From assembly GCA_041618535.1 (NCBI GenBank), contig JBFKFP010000111.1:1-9305 (forward strand): a stretch of DNA of 9,305 nucleotides, read 5' to 3'. A program made the translations under genes and the position numbers. Under the pieces are notes generated by a model that saw only the letters and a program-made list of their open reading frames with translations, was not told where the DNA came from and did no database searches. Shown here one piece after another: positions 1 through 7,330 of this stretch (positions are counted from its first letter, which is position 1; each line of letters starts with the position of its first letter). The DNA is from SHLJ01 sp041618535 (GTDB lineage Bacteria > Bacteroidota > Bacteroidia > Flavobacteriales > Flavobacteriaceae).

Positions 1-93
1 GATCCGCAAGCCGATAAATTTAAACTGATCGAACAGGGAGCTGTGATAACCCGGGGTGATTTGTTCCGGTATTTTGACCGTTTGGTTGGATAA
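1..93 (+). CDS. C-terminal end of a small protein upstream of hisS, probably DUF6495 family (5' cut by window)
   Basis: Frame 1 is open from the first base to a TAA at 91-93 and gives 30 residues, ending in KLIEQGAVITRGDLFRYFDR followed by LVG. No start is visible because the gene begins outside the window. From memory, a small protein of unknown function (DUF6495) commonly lies just before hisS in Flavobacteriia and ends in a similar way, with a GAVIT-x-G-[DE]-LFRYF tail. The family name rests on that recollection plus gene order, not on a search. The stop is 40 bp before the hisS start, on the same strand, and no hairpin lies between, so the two genes are probably co-transcribed. The function is unknown. 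Confidence 0.65.
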   Translation, partial: DPQADKFKLIEQGAVITRGDLFRYFDRLVG

Positions 94-133
94 ACCCGTA
101 AAAATTTGAGATATTTGCTCATCTGCATTCAAA

Positions 134-1504
134 ATGGCTAAAAAACCAAGAATACCAAAGGGGACCCGCGATTTTTCACCTGCTGAAGTTTCTAAACGGC
201 AGTATATAATTGAAACTATTCGCTCCCAGTTTGAGTCTTTCGGCTTTATGCCGATCGAGACCCCGAGCATGGAATTGTCTGACACCCTGCTGGGAAAATA
301 TGGTGACGAAGGAGACCGGCTGATTTTCAGGATACTTAATTCAGGTGATTTTCTGTCGAAGGCCGATAAAGACAGCCTCGAAAAACAGGACTCTGCAGGA
401 TTGTCTTTGTCTATTTCCGATAAAGCTCTTAGATACGATCTTACGGTCCCATTTGCACGCTATGTGGTGCAACATCAAAATGAGATCGTCTTTCCATTTA
501 AGCGTTACCAGATACAGCCCGTATGGCGGGCAGATCGACCCCAAAAAGGCCGATTCAGGGAATTCTTCCAGTGTGATGCGGATGTGGTGGGCAGTGACTC
601 GCTTTGGCAGGAAGTGGAATTCATGCAGTTATATGATGCTGTTTTCCACGAACTCGATTTGAACGATGTCGTCATCAAGATCAATAATAGGAAAATACTC
701 GCTGGAATAGCTGAGATAATAGGAGCTTCTGATTGTTTTGTACCATTCACTGTTGCCTTGGATAAATTAGATAAGATAGGGCAGGAGAAAGTTGAAAATG
801 AATGGAGGAGCTCGGGAATTTCCGGAGAAGGAATAGAAAAGATCAGGCCTTTATTCGAACTGAAAGGTGATATAAGAACTCGATTGAATCAGCTCAGCAC
901 TTTACTCGAAGGTTCGGAAACAGGAATGTCTGGTTTGGCCGACATGGAATTTATTTCGGATGCCATCAATGGCCTCGGATTAAAAACCGCTAGTCTTGAA
1001 TTGGATGTAACACTGGCAAGGGGGCTTAACTATTATACCGGTACCATAATTGAAGTTGCACCCCCTGAGGAGGTGAAAATGGGTTCTATCGGGGGAGGCG
1101 GACGTTATGATGACCTGGCAGGTGTTTTCGGCCTTAGCGGTGTAAGCGGAGTAGGAATTAGTTTTGGCCTCGACCGTATATATCTCGTCCTGGAAGAACT
1201 TAACAAGTTTCCGCCTTCGGTAAGACAGGATGTCGAGGTTCTTTTCATAAATTTTGGAGATAAAGAGGCCTTCTACGCCATGAAGGCGATCAAATCATTA
1301 AGAGACTCCAATATTAATTGTGAGCTCTATCCCGATGCTGTCAAATTGAACAAGCAGATGTCATATGCCGATAGAAGGGAGATCCCTTTCGTGGTCATGG
1401 CAGGGGAGAACGAGATGGGCAAGAACAGCTATACCTTAAAAAACATGAGGACCGGGGAGCAGGTATCCCATTCACTTGAATCCCTGAAAATGCATCTAAA
1501 GTAA
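134..1504 (+). CDS. hisS: Histidine--tRNA ligase (histidyl-tRNA synthetase)
   Basis: Cytoplasmic class II aminoacyl-tRNA synthetase that charges tRNA-His with histidine using ATP. The 456-aa protein begins MAKKPRIPKGTRDFSP, the usual N-terminal signature. Motif 1 lies around residues 35-65. The substrate-pocket segment LRYDLTVPFARY is at 99-110. Motif 2 spans about 122-153, with RPQKGRFREFFQCD. The histidine-binding signature ARGLNYYTGT is at 295-304 with its conserved Arg296. GGGGRYDDLAG is at 320-330 and motif 3, GISFGLDRI, is at 341-349. The anticodon-binding domain fills about 365-456. The protein is slightly longer than the roughly 424 aa of E. coli HisS. Its LRYDLTVPFARY pocket resembles the eukaryotic enzyme more than the LRPEGT type of most bacteria; the Bacteroidota form is known to look this way. 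The ATG follows an A/T-rich leader with no Shine-Dalgarno site, normal for this phylum. It is probably expressed with the small gene upstream. All catalytic motifs are intact. Confidence 0.97.
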   Translation: MAKKPRIPKGTRDFSPAEVSKRQYIIETIRSQFESFGFMPIETPSMELSDTLLGKYGDEGDRLIFRILNSGDFLSKADKDSLEKQDSAGLSLSISDKALRYDLTVPFARYVVQHQNEIVFPFKRYQIQPVWRADRPQKGRFREFFQCDADVVGSDSLWQEVEFMQLYDAVFHELDLNDVVIKINNRKILAGIAEIIGASDCFVPFTVALDKLDKIGQEKVENEWRSSGISGEGIEKIRPLFELKGDIRTRLNQLSTLLEGSETGMSGLADMEFISDAINGLGLKTASLELDVTLARGLNYYTGTIIEVAPPEEVKMGSIGGGGRYDDLAGVFGLSGVSGVGISFGLDRIYLVLEELNKFPPSVRQDVEVLFINFGDKEAFYAMKAIKSLRDSNINCELYPDAVKLNKQMSYADRREIPFVVMAGENEMGKNSYTLKNMRTGEQVSHSLESLKMHLK

Positions 1505-1533
1505 AAAGCTCCGGTTAATCACCGGAGCTTTTT
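1503..1533. terminator. Bidirectional intrinsic terminator between convergent hisS and the 1834-aa gene
   Basis: A perfect 13-bp inverted repeat: AAAAAGCTCCGGT at 1503-1515, a 5-nt loop TAATC at 1516-1520, and ACCGGAGCTTTTT at 1521-1533. The stem has a GC-rich centre flanked by A and T tracts, so each strand reads as stem plus U tract. It serves hisS from the left; its first two bases are the last two of the hisS TAA. It also serves the minus-strand gene from the right, whose stop is 26 bp away. Confidence 0.93.
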
Positions 1534-1559
1534 GTTAGAAAGTAATTTTAATAACTATA

Positions 1560-3482
1560 TCACTCATCAACCAATACCATTTTTGAAAATGAACCGCCTC
1601 GGGTATTAATCTTGAGGATATAGGTCCCAGTACTTAAATTACTCACTTTATATTCTGAATAGGTATTGTTCTCAATATCCTCAACAGAATATATGGCTTT
1701 ACACAGCGCGTCATACATTTCGAGCGAGGTAATTTCTTTCAAAGTCGGATTGATCAGGACTATACTGTCTATGTCATTGACATAATGTGTATCCATCTGG
1801 TCATACTCCGGGTCTTCAATATTTAAAGTTTCTTTACTGAATACCAGATCGAATCGATCGAGATGCTCTCCGGCTGTCAGATAGAATTCATAATCGCGTT
1901 CCGTCAGGTCGTGATAGACATTCAACTCCTTGTCATGCACGAAGGCAGTTAAATCGTCGTCATTATTCGTAAAACTATCCAGGACGATGGAGTTTAACCC
2001 ATCCATATTGGTATGTACCCCAAGGGGAATGATGGTCATATCCGATAATGCACCTATTCCCTGAATATTGTACTTCTTGTCTTCTATCATCCAATAGAGG
2101 TCGTCCATCTGATCTGAAAGCACTTCGGCGTCATAACCCCAGTCCAGGTCGCCTGTGGCCTTATCATCTATGGTAAGAAGTAGTTGTCGCCTCAGGGTAT
2201 TCACAGAATTGAACCCGATTCTTATTTGTGTCCTCGGTTCGCTCATTTCCATGTCCGGATTAACTCCATTTGACTGAAACTGTTGTGCGGCACTTTCTCC
2301 AAATACAAGGTCGCCGCCATTGTTGGCTTCCATAAAGATGGAGTTTCCTGAGGATTCCTTCCTGTAGACACGCTGCCCGTTGTTGAAATTAATCGTTCCG
2401 CTGGTTTCAGCAACAACAAAGAATCCTTGACCAACAGGGATGTAACGTCCTGGCAGTTTGGTAGGTGTACCACCGGTACCCACATCGGGATCATTTGTTC
2501 CCATGGCTGCTGAAGGAGCACCTCCTGAGAGGTTATAAGTAGCGTATCCACCCAGATATTCTGCAAGAACGTGTGATCCACCACCCCAGTGCTCCCAAAA
2601 ATAAAGGGTACCTGTTGTTGCACCTGCTCCGCTTATTAGCGGCCCGTTATCCATGATGAATTGATGTGCATCAATAGCTGAGGCATATGGGTTTCCAACC
2701 AGGTAATCGTTGCCTGCAGAAAGGGTCAGGTTTATATCGGCATTATGCGGTTTACCGTTGAATACATAATTCTGATCATCCGAAATTCCACCGGTTCCGG
2801 GGCCTTTCATTGTAAAGCCCTCTCCTGCAAGCAGGGTTCCTGTACTTCTAACATGTTGCCATGACGAATAATCGTCATCCAACTGATTGGCAAATTTCCA
2901 GATCCAGTAGTCGGCTATCCCTATCGGACTCGAATTTGTTCCATCATATCCCGTTCCGATCCAGTTGATGTTCTGTGTGCCGTCAAAGATCACGTCGGTA
3001 ACGTCATAACTGTTGTTGTTCGAAGTGATATTGCTAACCCCAACCGGTGCAGCCCAGTAATTGTAGGTATAAACATCGGCTGTACCCTGTTGATCGCGTT
3101 CAAGGGTTCCTGAACTCGTCACTTCAAGGTCACTGCCCAGGGTCTGAATCAATTGAGACTCACCTTCAAGGTCGATAGTTCCGTTCAACTGCAGATAATG
3201 AGTTACTGTTAAACCATTTCCTGTTCCGGCAGCGGTATCGCCGTTGACCTGGAGGTCACCTGAGAATTGTTTCAACGCAAGCACTGAGCGGTCCCTTCCA
3301 AGGACATCGTCGGTATCGATTGTGATATCATGGCTTGTTTCCACAATATTCCAGTCTACTGTTACGGCCGGATCAACAATAGAGATGTCATTAGGCAAGG
3401 TCTGAACAGCATTATTAAGCCAGGTTGCCGGAGTGTTCCAGGGGCCATTACCCTGCGACTCATAGGGTAGTGGAGCCGTTTG
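1560..3482 (-). repeat. Paralogous C-terminal region, copy A (about 640 codons)
   Basis: Encodes residues 1195-1834 of the 1834-aa protein and matches essentially all of the coding sequence visible at 7331-9304. The best part is 2325-3215 (residues 1284-1580), which aligns without gaps to 8135-9025 at about 82% amino-acid identity (52 differences in 297 by hand count). The segments on either side (about 1242-1283 and 1581-1612) differ in length and sequence. The final sorting-domain part is moderately similar. Motifs found in both copies include SQLIQTL, LERDQQGTAD, YTYNYW, GEGFTMKGPG, GNDYLVGNPY, LYFWEHWGGGSHVLA and QGFFVVAETSGTINFNN. Confidence 0.95.
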
Positions 3483-6400
3483 TCGGTCAACAGTATCGAG
3501 GTTTCTCAATGCCCCAAGAACATTATTCCCAGACACATCATTAACATTGGTATAGGTATAAATGGTCATATCATAATAGGCAGCGAGATCGGTCCAGGGG
3601 ATAGTGCCTACCTCATTTTTCGTTATTGTGGTGGGCAATTCCTTTCCACTCACGAAACCTCCGTTGTCAGCGATCTCCTGGTTCATTATAAAGCGCAACT
3701 GATCTACGGTGAGAGCCCTGTTCCAGACCCTTACCTCATCAAGATTACCCCTGTAGTAATCAGTTGGTGTATTTTTACCGGCGGCCGCGAGGAAGAATGA
3801 TTCATCGGTATCCGCTGGTGCTGAAAGTGCCTCAGTCTGGTCAAGTACGCCGTCGATATACAAGTTTGCCTGCCCGTTCTCATAAATGACTGCTACCTGG
3901 TGCCATTCATTAACGGGAACAGATACATTCGATCTTATAATTTCTGTTGAACCGTTCTTCCAGCTCATCTCGATGCGTCCGCTGCCATCAATACCCAGGT
4001 TATAGCCTTCGGTATAAGCAGCATCCCTTTTCGAGAGGATGGTACTGTTTTCAGATCCAACTTCTCGCTTTATCCACGATGAAACGGTGAATTCTGAAGA
4101 GTTCAGATTTAGTTTATTTCCCATGTCGACATAGTCGGAGGCTCCGTCAAATTTAATTGACCGATCTTCTATTACCTGGGGAGCATAACCAAAGGTGATA
4201 TATTTGGTTCCGTCGAAATCATAGAATGTATATAGATTACCCATTCCGTCAGACTCCATGATCCTGTAGGTTGCAGTAGGGTCAAAAACCGGGCTTTCTG
4301 AAATCAGCATGAGATAATCACCTGGTGGATCTATATTTCGGATAGCGTTCTGGGGGATCTGTACTTTAACAGTCCCGACATCACCGCCTACTTCCACGAA
4401 TTTCCAGTGACGCTGCATACCGGTGAAAGTGGTATTTGTGGTCAAGGGCGGGCTGATGCCTGCACTCATATTAACACCCACAGGTGCTTCCGGAAGGTCG
4501 AGGCTTACACCATTGTTCCCCCACATGAGAAACTCGCGGTCATTAAAGCCGTCAGGATTGTCTGAAATGTTGAGGTTGTTGGTGTCGTAGATGTCTGTTA
4601 GCCCGATTGTGAGGATACCTTCGGTTGGCCCTATCATATCTGCTCCATTATTTATGGAACTGGATTGCTTCTGAAGCAGGGCTGAATTATCGTCACGTCC
4701 TATTCCGGCAATATCATAGTTGAATCCAACGCTCTCAGATTGATCCCAGATAACGTTCCCAACTGAGTCTACATAGTCTTGTGAAATTCCGTTGACACCA
4801 AGCGTGATACCATATTTTACTGCCAGATAGCTGGAAATACGATTCCTTTCCTGGGTAAGATCGGCATCGTTTTTTCTCGATTTGTAACTGATCAGTTCAA
4901 CCACCCGGGCGTTCAGAGACGATTCCCATCCCTCACTTCTTCCAATCCAATATCTTGAATCGTTGGTATTCATGTATTCAGGAATGTCATTTTGGGTGGT
5001 CTCTATATCGATAGAATTATAAAATAACTGCTGTTGAGTATCTGCAGAATTGTTCATGGTATTTATAATACCCACATTGTCATAAACCGATCCTGTGCCT
5101 ACCTCTGCCACTGCATAACCATCGGGAGGAGTCTGACCGGTTGTAAAGGCGTCGTGGGCATAACAGATTATCTCACCGCTAATACGGGCGGTATAATAAC
5201 CGAATCCAACACCAGTTGCATCTGTTGCGTTCCGGTCTAATTCGGCATCGCTGCAGAACACATCCATAAAACCAAAGTTGTTGGTAATCGGGGTTTCATC
5301 TGTGATCAGTACGATGAAGATATCCTGGGTTTGAAATCCAAATTCACTGGTCAGGAATTGGCCAGTATTGGCATCGTGGGAGAAGTCGGTATCGAGGGTA
5401 TAGGTCGCATAGGCGTTATCGAATTCGACTACTGGATTGAAATTAAGATTATCGGTCACGTTATCATGATAGGTAGGAGCCTGGGTCGGATATTTAGCAT
5501 ATGCATCTCCACCACGTCCCTGGTCTTGCCAATTGTTGAGAACCTGCCCGTCTGTTAGCCCATGCCCGTCGTTGGCTTTAAGCCAAACGGCAAGGTCTGA
5601 GGTAACTCCACCCGGACCATAAACAGGTTCTGCCTTGTCAGTAAAGCTAACTTTATCAATGGCCATGTCACTGCGGTAGCCATTACCTGTAATTCCCTGG
5701 ATACGGATGTTAATTGTTTGTCCGATGTAAGCACTCAAGTCGAAGCTTATTGGAATCCAGGACGAATTACCTGCATTTTGAACATCACCACTGAAGGCGC
5801 TGAGGTTAACCGGGAAAGTTGTACCGCCATCGGTACTCAGGTCAACATTAAGGCTTCCCTGATCAATTCCGTACATGTGATAGAAAATAGTCACCCTGGG
5901 ATTCGAGGTTCCGGTTAAGTCGACACACGGTGAAATAAAATTGGAAGTATTATTCGTGTTGCCGGAAGCCTCCGTAAACATATAGAAAGAGCCGTCATGA
6001 GCAGCATCAGGACCTGTGGTACCTGACGGTGTCGGACCAGATTGGCGTGTCCAGTCGAAGGCGTCAGCAGTATCCTGTGTCCAAAGTCCTATTCCTGACT
6101 CGAAACTTTCCACATATGGAAAAGTATTTACAGGTACCCCGCACACATCCTGGCCTGTTCCCTGGACTGCAAAGCTATATGGGTTTTCATCAGAATCATT
6201 ATTCACGATGGTAATTACCGCCGAGTCCAATCCGGAGTCTACCGGAGTGTACTGAACCGTAAATGTTACACTATTGCAAACATTAATAGTTGTTGAAGCT
6301 GGCTGTGCAGAGACGGTAAATTCAGGGCTACCCGCGATTGATACTGCAGGAACCCCGGACAGGATCAAGTTTGAACTCAACCCCAGGTTCGAAATTGTAA

Positions 6401-7064
6401 AGGTGTTTGCACGGTTATTTCCAACATTGACGATCCCGAAATCGGTATCGTCTAAACCCGATGGGGTCAGATCACCTGAAACAATGGTCTGTCCATTTCC
6501 GGTAACCTCCATCTCTACGGGGTTTCCAACCCAACCCTGAATTAGAATATCATCAAAAATGCTATATTCATTATTGCCATCGGCCGTACTCGTAAATCGG
6601 AACTGCGCGTTGTTTACAAGATTGTGAGCGCACCCGTCCAATGTATAATTAAGATATTCAGGCGAGCCTTGCCCTGTTCCTGTAAAATCCACGCCACGTA
6701 TAAAACTCTTAACTGTAGTCCAGCTGCTTCCGTCGAAATATTGAAGGTCGAATCCTTCTCCGTTGTCCACATTCGAATTTTTAAGACAGAATGAGATATC
6801 AACCTGTGAATATCCTGCCAATGGCTGCAAAGGAGAGGTTAAATAATTGTTCGTGATATCATCGTCTTTGGTATAGGCAGAACCGGCAGCATTACATGCC
6901 CAGTCTACGCTGGTTAATCTGCCGCAATCCGAGCCACCATCAGTCCATCCCTGGAGATTCGTATTGAAATCATAACTGTTAATGGTTACCTGGGCACCTA
7001 TAGTCCCTGATAGAATTAACAAAATGAAAAACAAGAAATTTTTAAAAGGAGTAATTCTTTTCAT
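1560..7064 (-). CDS. Secreted multidomain T9SS cargo protein (HYDIN-like, MAM-like, LamG-like domains; type A sorting domain)
   Basis: A complete 1834-aa protein, probably exported and then passed to the type IX secretion system for release or surface attachment. Residues 1-24 form a Sec signal peptide: MKR, a hydrophobic stretch FLFFILLIL, and likely cleavage at GA|Q. Then follow a beta-sandwich-like domain at about 25-178 with Cys47, 57, 93 and 145; a HYDIN-like/choice-of-anchor D domain at about 182-305 (DFGIVNVGNN to FAVQGTGQ); and a MAM-like domain at about 312-476 (PYVESFESGIGLWTQD to MAIDKVSFTD). A long region at about 482-965, opening GPGGVTSDLAVWLKAN and including RISSYLAVKYGITLG, is of a type common in Bacteroidota surface proteins, probably DUF8202. 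A LamG/concanavalin-like domain spans about 968-1130 (IKFDGASDYVDMG to GNLDEVRVWNRAL). Residues 1195-1834 are shared with the neighbouring paralogue and end in a T9SS type A-like sorting domain at about 1757-1834 (NLSTGTYILKI, FSKMVLVDE). Adhesion or glycan binding is inferred from the lectin-like folds; no enzyme active site was recognised. It has its own promoter and no Shine-Dalgarno site. Confidence 0.9.
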   Translation of the reverse strand: MKRITPFKNFLFFILLILSGTIGAQVTINSYDFNTNLQGWTDGGSDCGRLTSVDWACNAAGSAYTKDDDITNNYLTSPLQPLAGYSQVDISFCLKNSNVDNGEGFDLQYFDGSSWTTVKSFIRGVDFTGTGQGSPEYLNYTLDGCAHNLVNNAQFRFTSTADGNNEYSIFDDILIQGWVGNPVEMEVTGNGQTIVSGDLTPSGLDDTDFGIVNVGNNRANTFTISNLGLSSNLILSGVPAVSIAGSPEFTVSAQPASTTINVCNSVTFTVQYTPVDSGLDSAVITIVNNDSDENPYSFAVQGTGQDVCGVPVNTFPYVESFESGIGLWTQDTADAFDWTRQSGPTPSGTTGPDAAHDGSFYMFTEASGNTNNTSNFISPCVDLTGTSNPRVTIFYHMYGIDQGSLNVDLSTDGGTTFPVNLSAFSGDVQNAGNSSWIPISFDLSAYIGQTINIRIQGITGNGYRSDMAIDKVSFTDKAEPVYGPGGVTSDLAVWLKANDGHGLTDGQVLNNWQDQGRGGDAYAKYPTQAPTYHDNVTDNLNFNPVVEFDNAYATYTLDTDFSHDANTGQFLTSEFGFQTQDIFIVLITDETPITNNFGFMDVFCSDAELDRNATDATGVGFGYYTARISGEIICYAHDAFTTGQTPPDGYAVAEVGTGSVYDNVGIINTMNNSADTQQQLFYNSIDIETTQNDIPEYMNTNDSRYWIGRSEGWESSLNARVVELISYKSRKNDADLTQERNRISSYLAVKYGITLGVNGISQDYVDSVGNVIWDQSESVGFNYDIAGIGRDDNSALLQKQSSSINNGADMIGPTEGILTIGLTDIYDTNNLNISDNPDGFNDREFLMWGNNGVSLDLPEAPVGVNMSAGISPPLTTNTTFTGMQRHWKFVEVGGDVGTVKVQIPQNAIRNIDPPGDYLMLISESPVFDPTATYRIMESDGMGNLYTFYDFDGTKYITFGYAPQVIEDRSIKFDGASDYVDMGNKLNLNSSEFTVSSWIKREVGSENSTILSKRDAAYTEGYNLGIDGSGRIEMSWKNGSTEIIRSNVSVPVNEWHQVAVIYENGQANLYIDGVLDQTEALSAPADTDESFFLAAAGKNTPTDYYRGNLDEVRVWNRALTVDQLRFIMNQEIADNGGFVSGKELPTTITKNEVGTIPWTDLAAYYDMTIYTYTNVNDVSGNNVLGALRNLDTVDRQTAPLPYESQGNGPWNTPATWLNNAVQTLPNDISIVDPAVTVDWNIVETSHDITIDTDDVLGRDRSVLALKQFSGDLQVNGDTAAGTGNGLTVTHYLQLNGTIDLEGESQLIQTLGSDLEVTSSGTLERDQQGTADVYTYNYWAAPVGVSNITSNNNSYDVTDVIFDGTQNINWIGTGYDGTNSSPIGIADYWIWKFANQLDDDYSSWQHVRSTGTLLAGEGFTMKGPGTGGISDDQNYVFNGKPHNADINLTLSAGNDYLVGNPYASAIDAHQFIMDNGPLISGAGATTGTLYFWEHWGGGSHVLAEYLGGYATYNLSGGAPSAAMGTNDPDVGTGGTPTKLPGRYIPVGQGFFVVAETSGTINFNNGQRVYRKESSGNSIFMEANNGGDLVFGESAAQQFQSNGVNPDMEMSEPRTQIRIGFNSVNTLRRQLLLTIDDKATGDLDWGYDAEVLSDQMDDLYWMIEDKKYNIQGIGALSDMTIIPLGVHTNMDGLNSIVLDSFTNNDDDLTAFVHDKELNVYHDLTERDYEFYLTAGEHLDRFDLVFSKETLNIEDPEYDQMDTHYVNDIDSIVLINPTLKEITSLEMYDALCKAIYSVEDIENNTYSEYKVSNLSTGTYILKINTRGGSFSKMVLVDE
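1615..1656 (-). repeat. Near-identical 42-bp block in the sorting domain (copy at 7383-7424)
   Basis: 40 of 42 bases match 7383-7424, including an unbroken 25-base match (1615-1639 against 7383-7407). It encodes the [ND]LSTGTYIL motif of both T9SS sorting domains. Sequence on both sides diverges at once. The lack of silent change contrasts with the conserved core of the same genes. Confidence 0.85.
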
Positions 7065-7098
7065 AAGCGGTTAAGTTTAGAAATGGGGCGAACTAAAC

Positions 7099-7114
7099 GT
7101 TATACCTATATAAC
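7099..7114. promoter_or_regulatory. Inverted repeat at the predicted transcription start of the 1834-aa gene (possible operator)
   Basis: GTTATA at 7099-7104 and TATAAC at 7109-7114 form a perfect 6-bp inverted repeat with a 4-nt centre. On the minus strand it begins 3 bp beyond the -7 element, so it straddles the likely transcription start. It could be a regulator site or a short hairpin at the 5' end of the mRNA. The arms are short and A/T-rich, so chance is a real alternative. Confidence 0.3.
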
Positions 7115-7117
7115 AGT

Positions 7118-7149
7118 CAAATATAAAAATACCCCCCACCAAACGCAAA
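7118..7149 (-). promoter_or_regulatory. Bacteroidota-type promoter for the 1834-aa gene
   Basis: Read on the minus strand, TTTG (7149-7146) is followed after exactly 20 nt by TATATTTG (7125-7118). This fits the -33 TTTG and -7 TAnnTTTG consensus used by the housekeeping sigma factor of Bacteroidota, with the usual 19-21 nt spacing. Transcription would start near 7110, leaving a 5' leader of about 45-50 nt before the ATG at 7064. The spacer contains a run of six G residues on the transcribed-sense strand. The promoter lies downstream of the terminator at 7277-7305, so the two paralogues appear to be separate transcription units. Confidence 0.72.
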
Positions 7150-7276
7150 AATATTCGATGAAAGACTATAAAATTGATTAAAACCTTGAAAAACAGGTAA
7201 ATGTAATAAACGAAAATTTAGGAAAAAGCCTACACAAATAATAAAAAATCGATCAAATACACATATTTGTAATATT

Positions 7277-7305
7277 AAGAGCCTCTTGAATTTCAAGAGG
7301 CTCTT
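7277..7305 (-). terminator. Intrinsic terminator after the upstream paralogue
   Basis: A perfect 12-bp stem: AAGAGCCTCTTG at 7277-7288 pairs with CAAGAGGCTCTT at 7294-7305, with a 5-nt loop. It sits 25 bp past the stop codon of the minus-strand gene ending at 7331. On that strand the stem is followed by a T/A-rich stretch (AATATTAC) and not a clean T run, so termination may be incomplete. No gene on the plus strand would use it. Confidence 0.82.
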
Positions 7306-7330
7306 TAAAGTGAATTTTAAATTCCATACC

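Noticed and set aside
81..108. Promoter-like TTTG (81-84) and TAaaaaTTTG (99-108) before hisS
   Set aside because: The second element has four bases, not two, between TA and TTTG, and the first lies inside the preceding gene. It does not fit the consensus well enough, and co-transcription with the upstream gene is simpler.
3480..6540. Several open frames of 60-110 codons on the + strand across the 1834-aa gene
   Set aside because: They lie antisense to a clearly coding frame with recognisable domains, and their translations show no recognisable motifs. They are shadows.
7140..7143. Alternative -33 TTTG (CAAA on the + strand) for the 1834-aa gene
   Set aside because: Only 14 nt separate it from the -7 element, too short. 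The TTTG at 7146-7149 gives the expected 20-nt spacing.
7254..7269. Inverted repeat CAAATA-CACA-TATTTG between the paralogues
   Set aside because: A short A/T-only stem with no T tract, away from the promoter. Likely chance in A/T-rich intergenic DNA.
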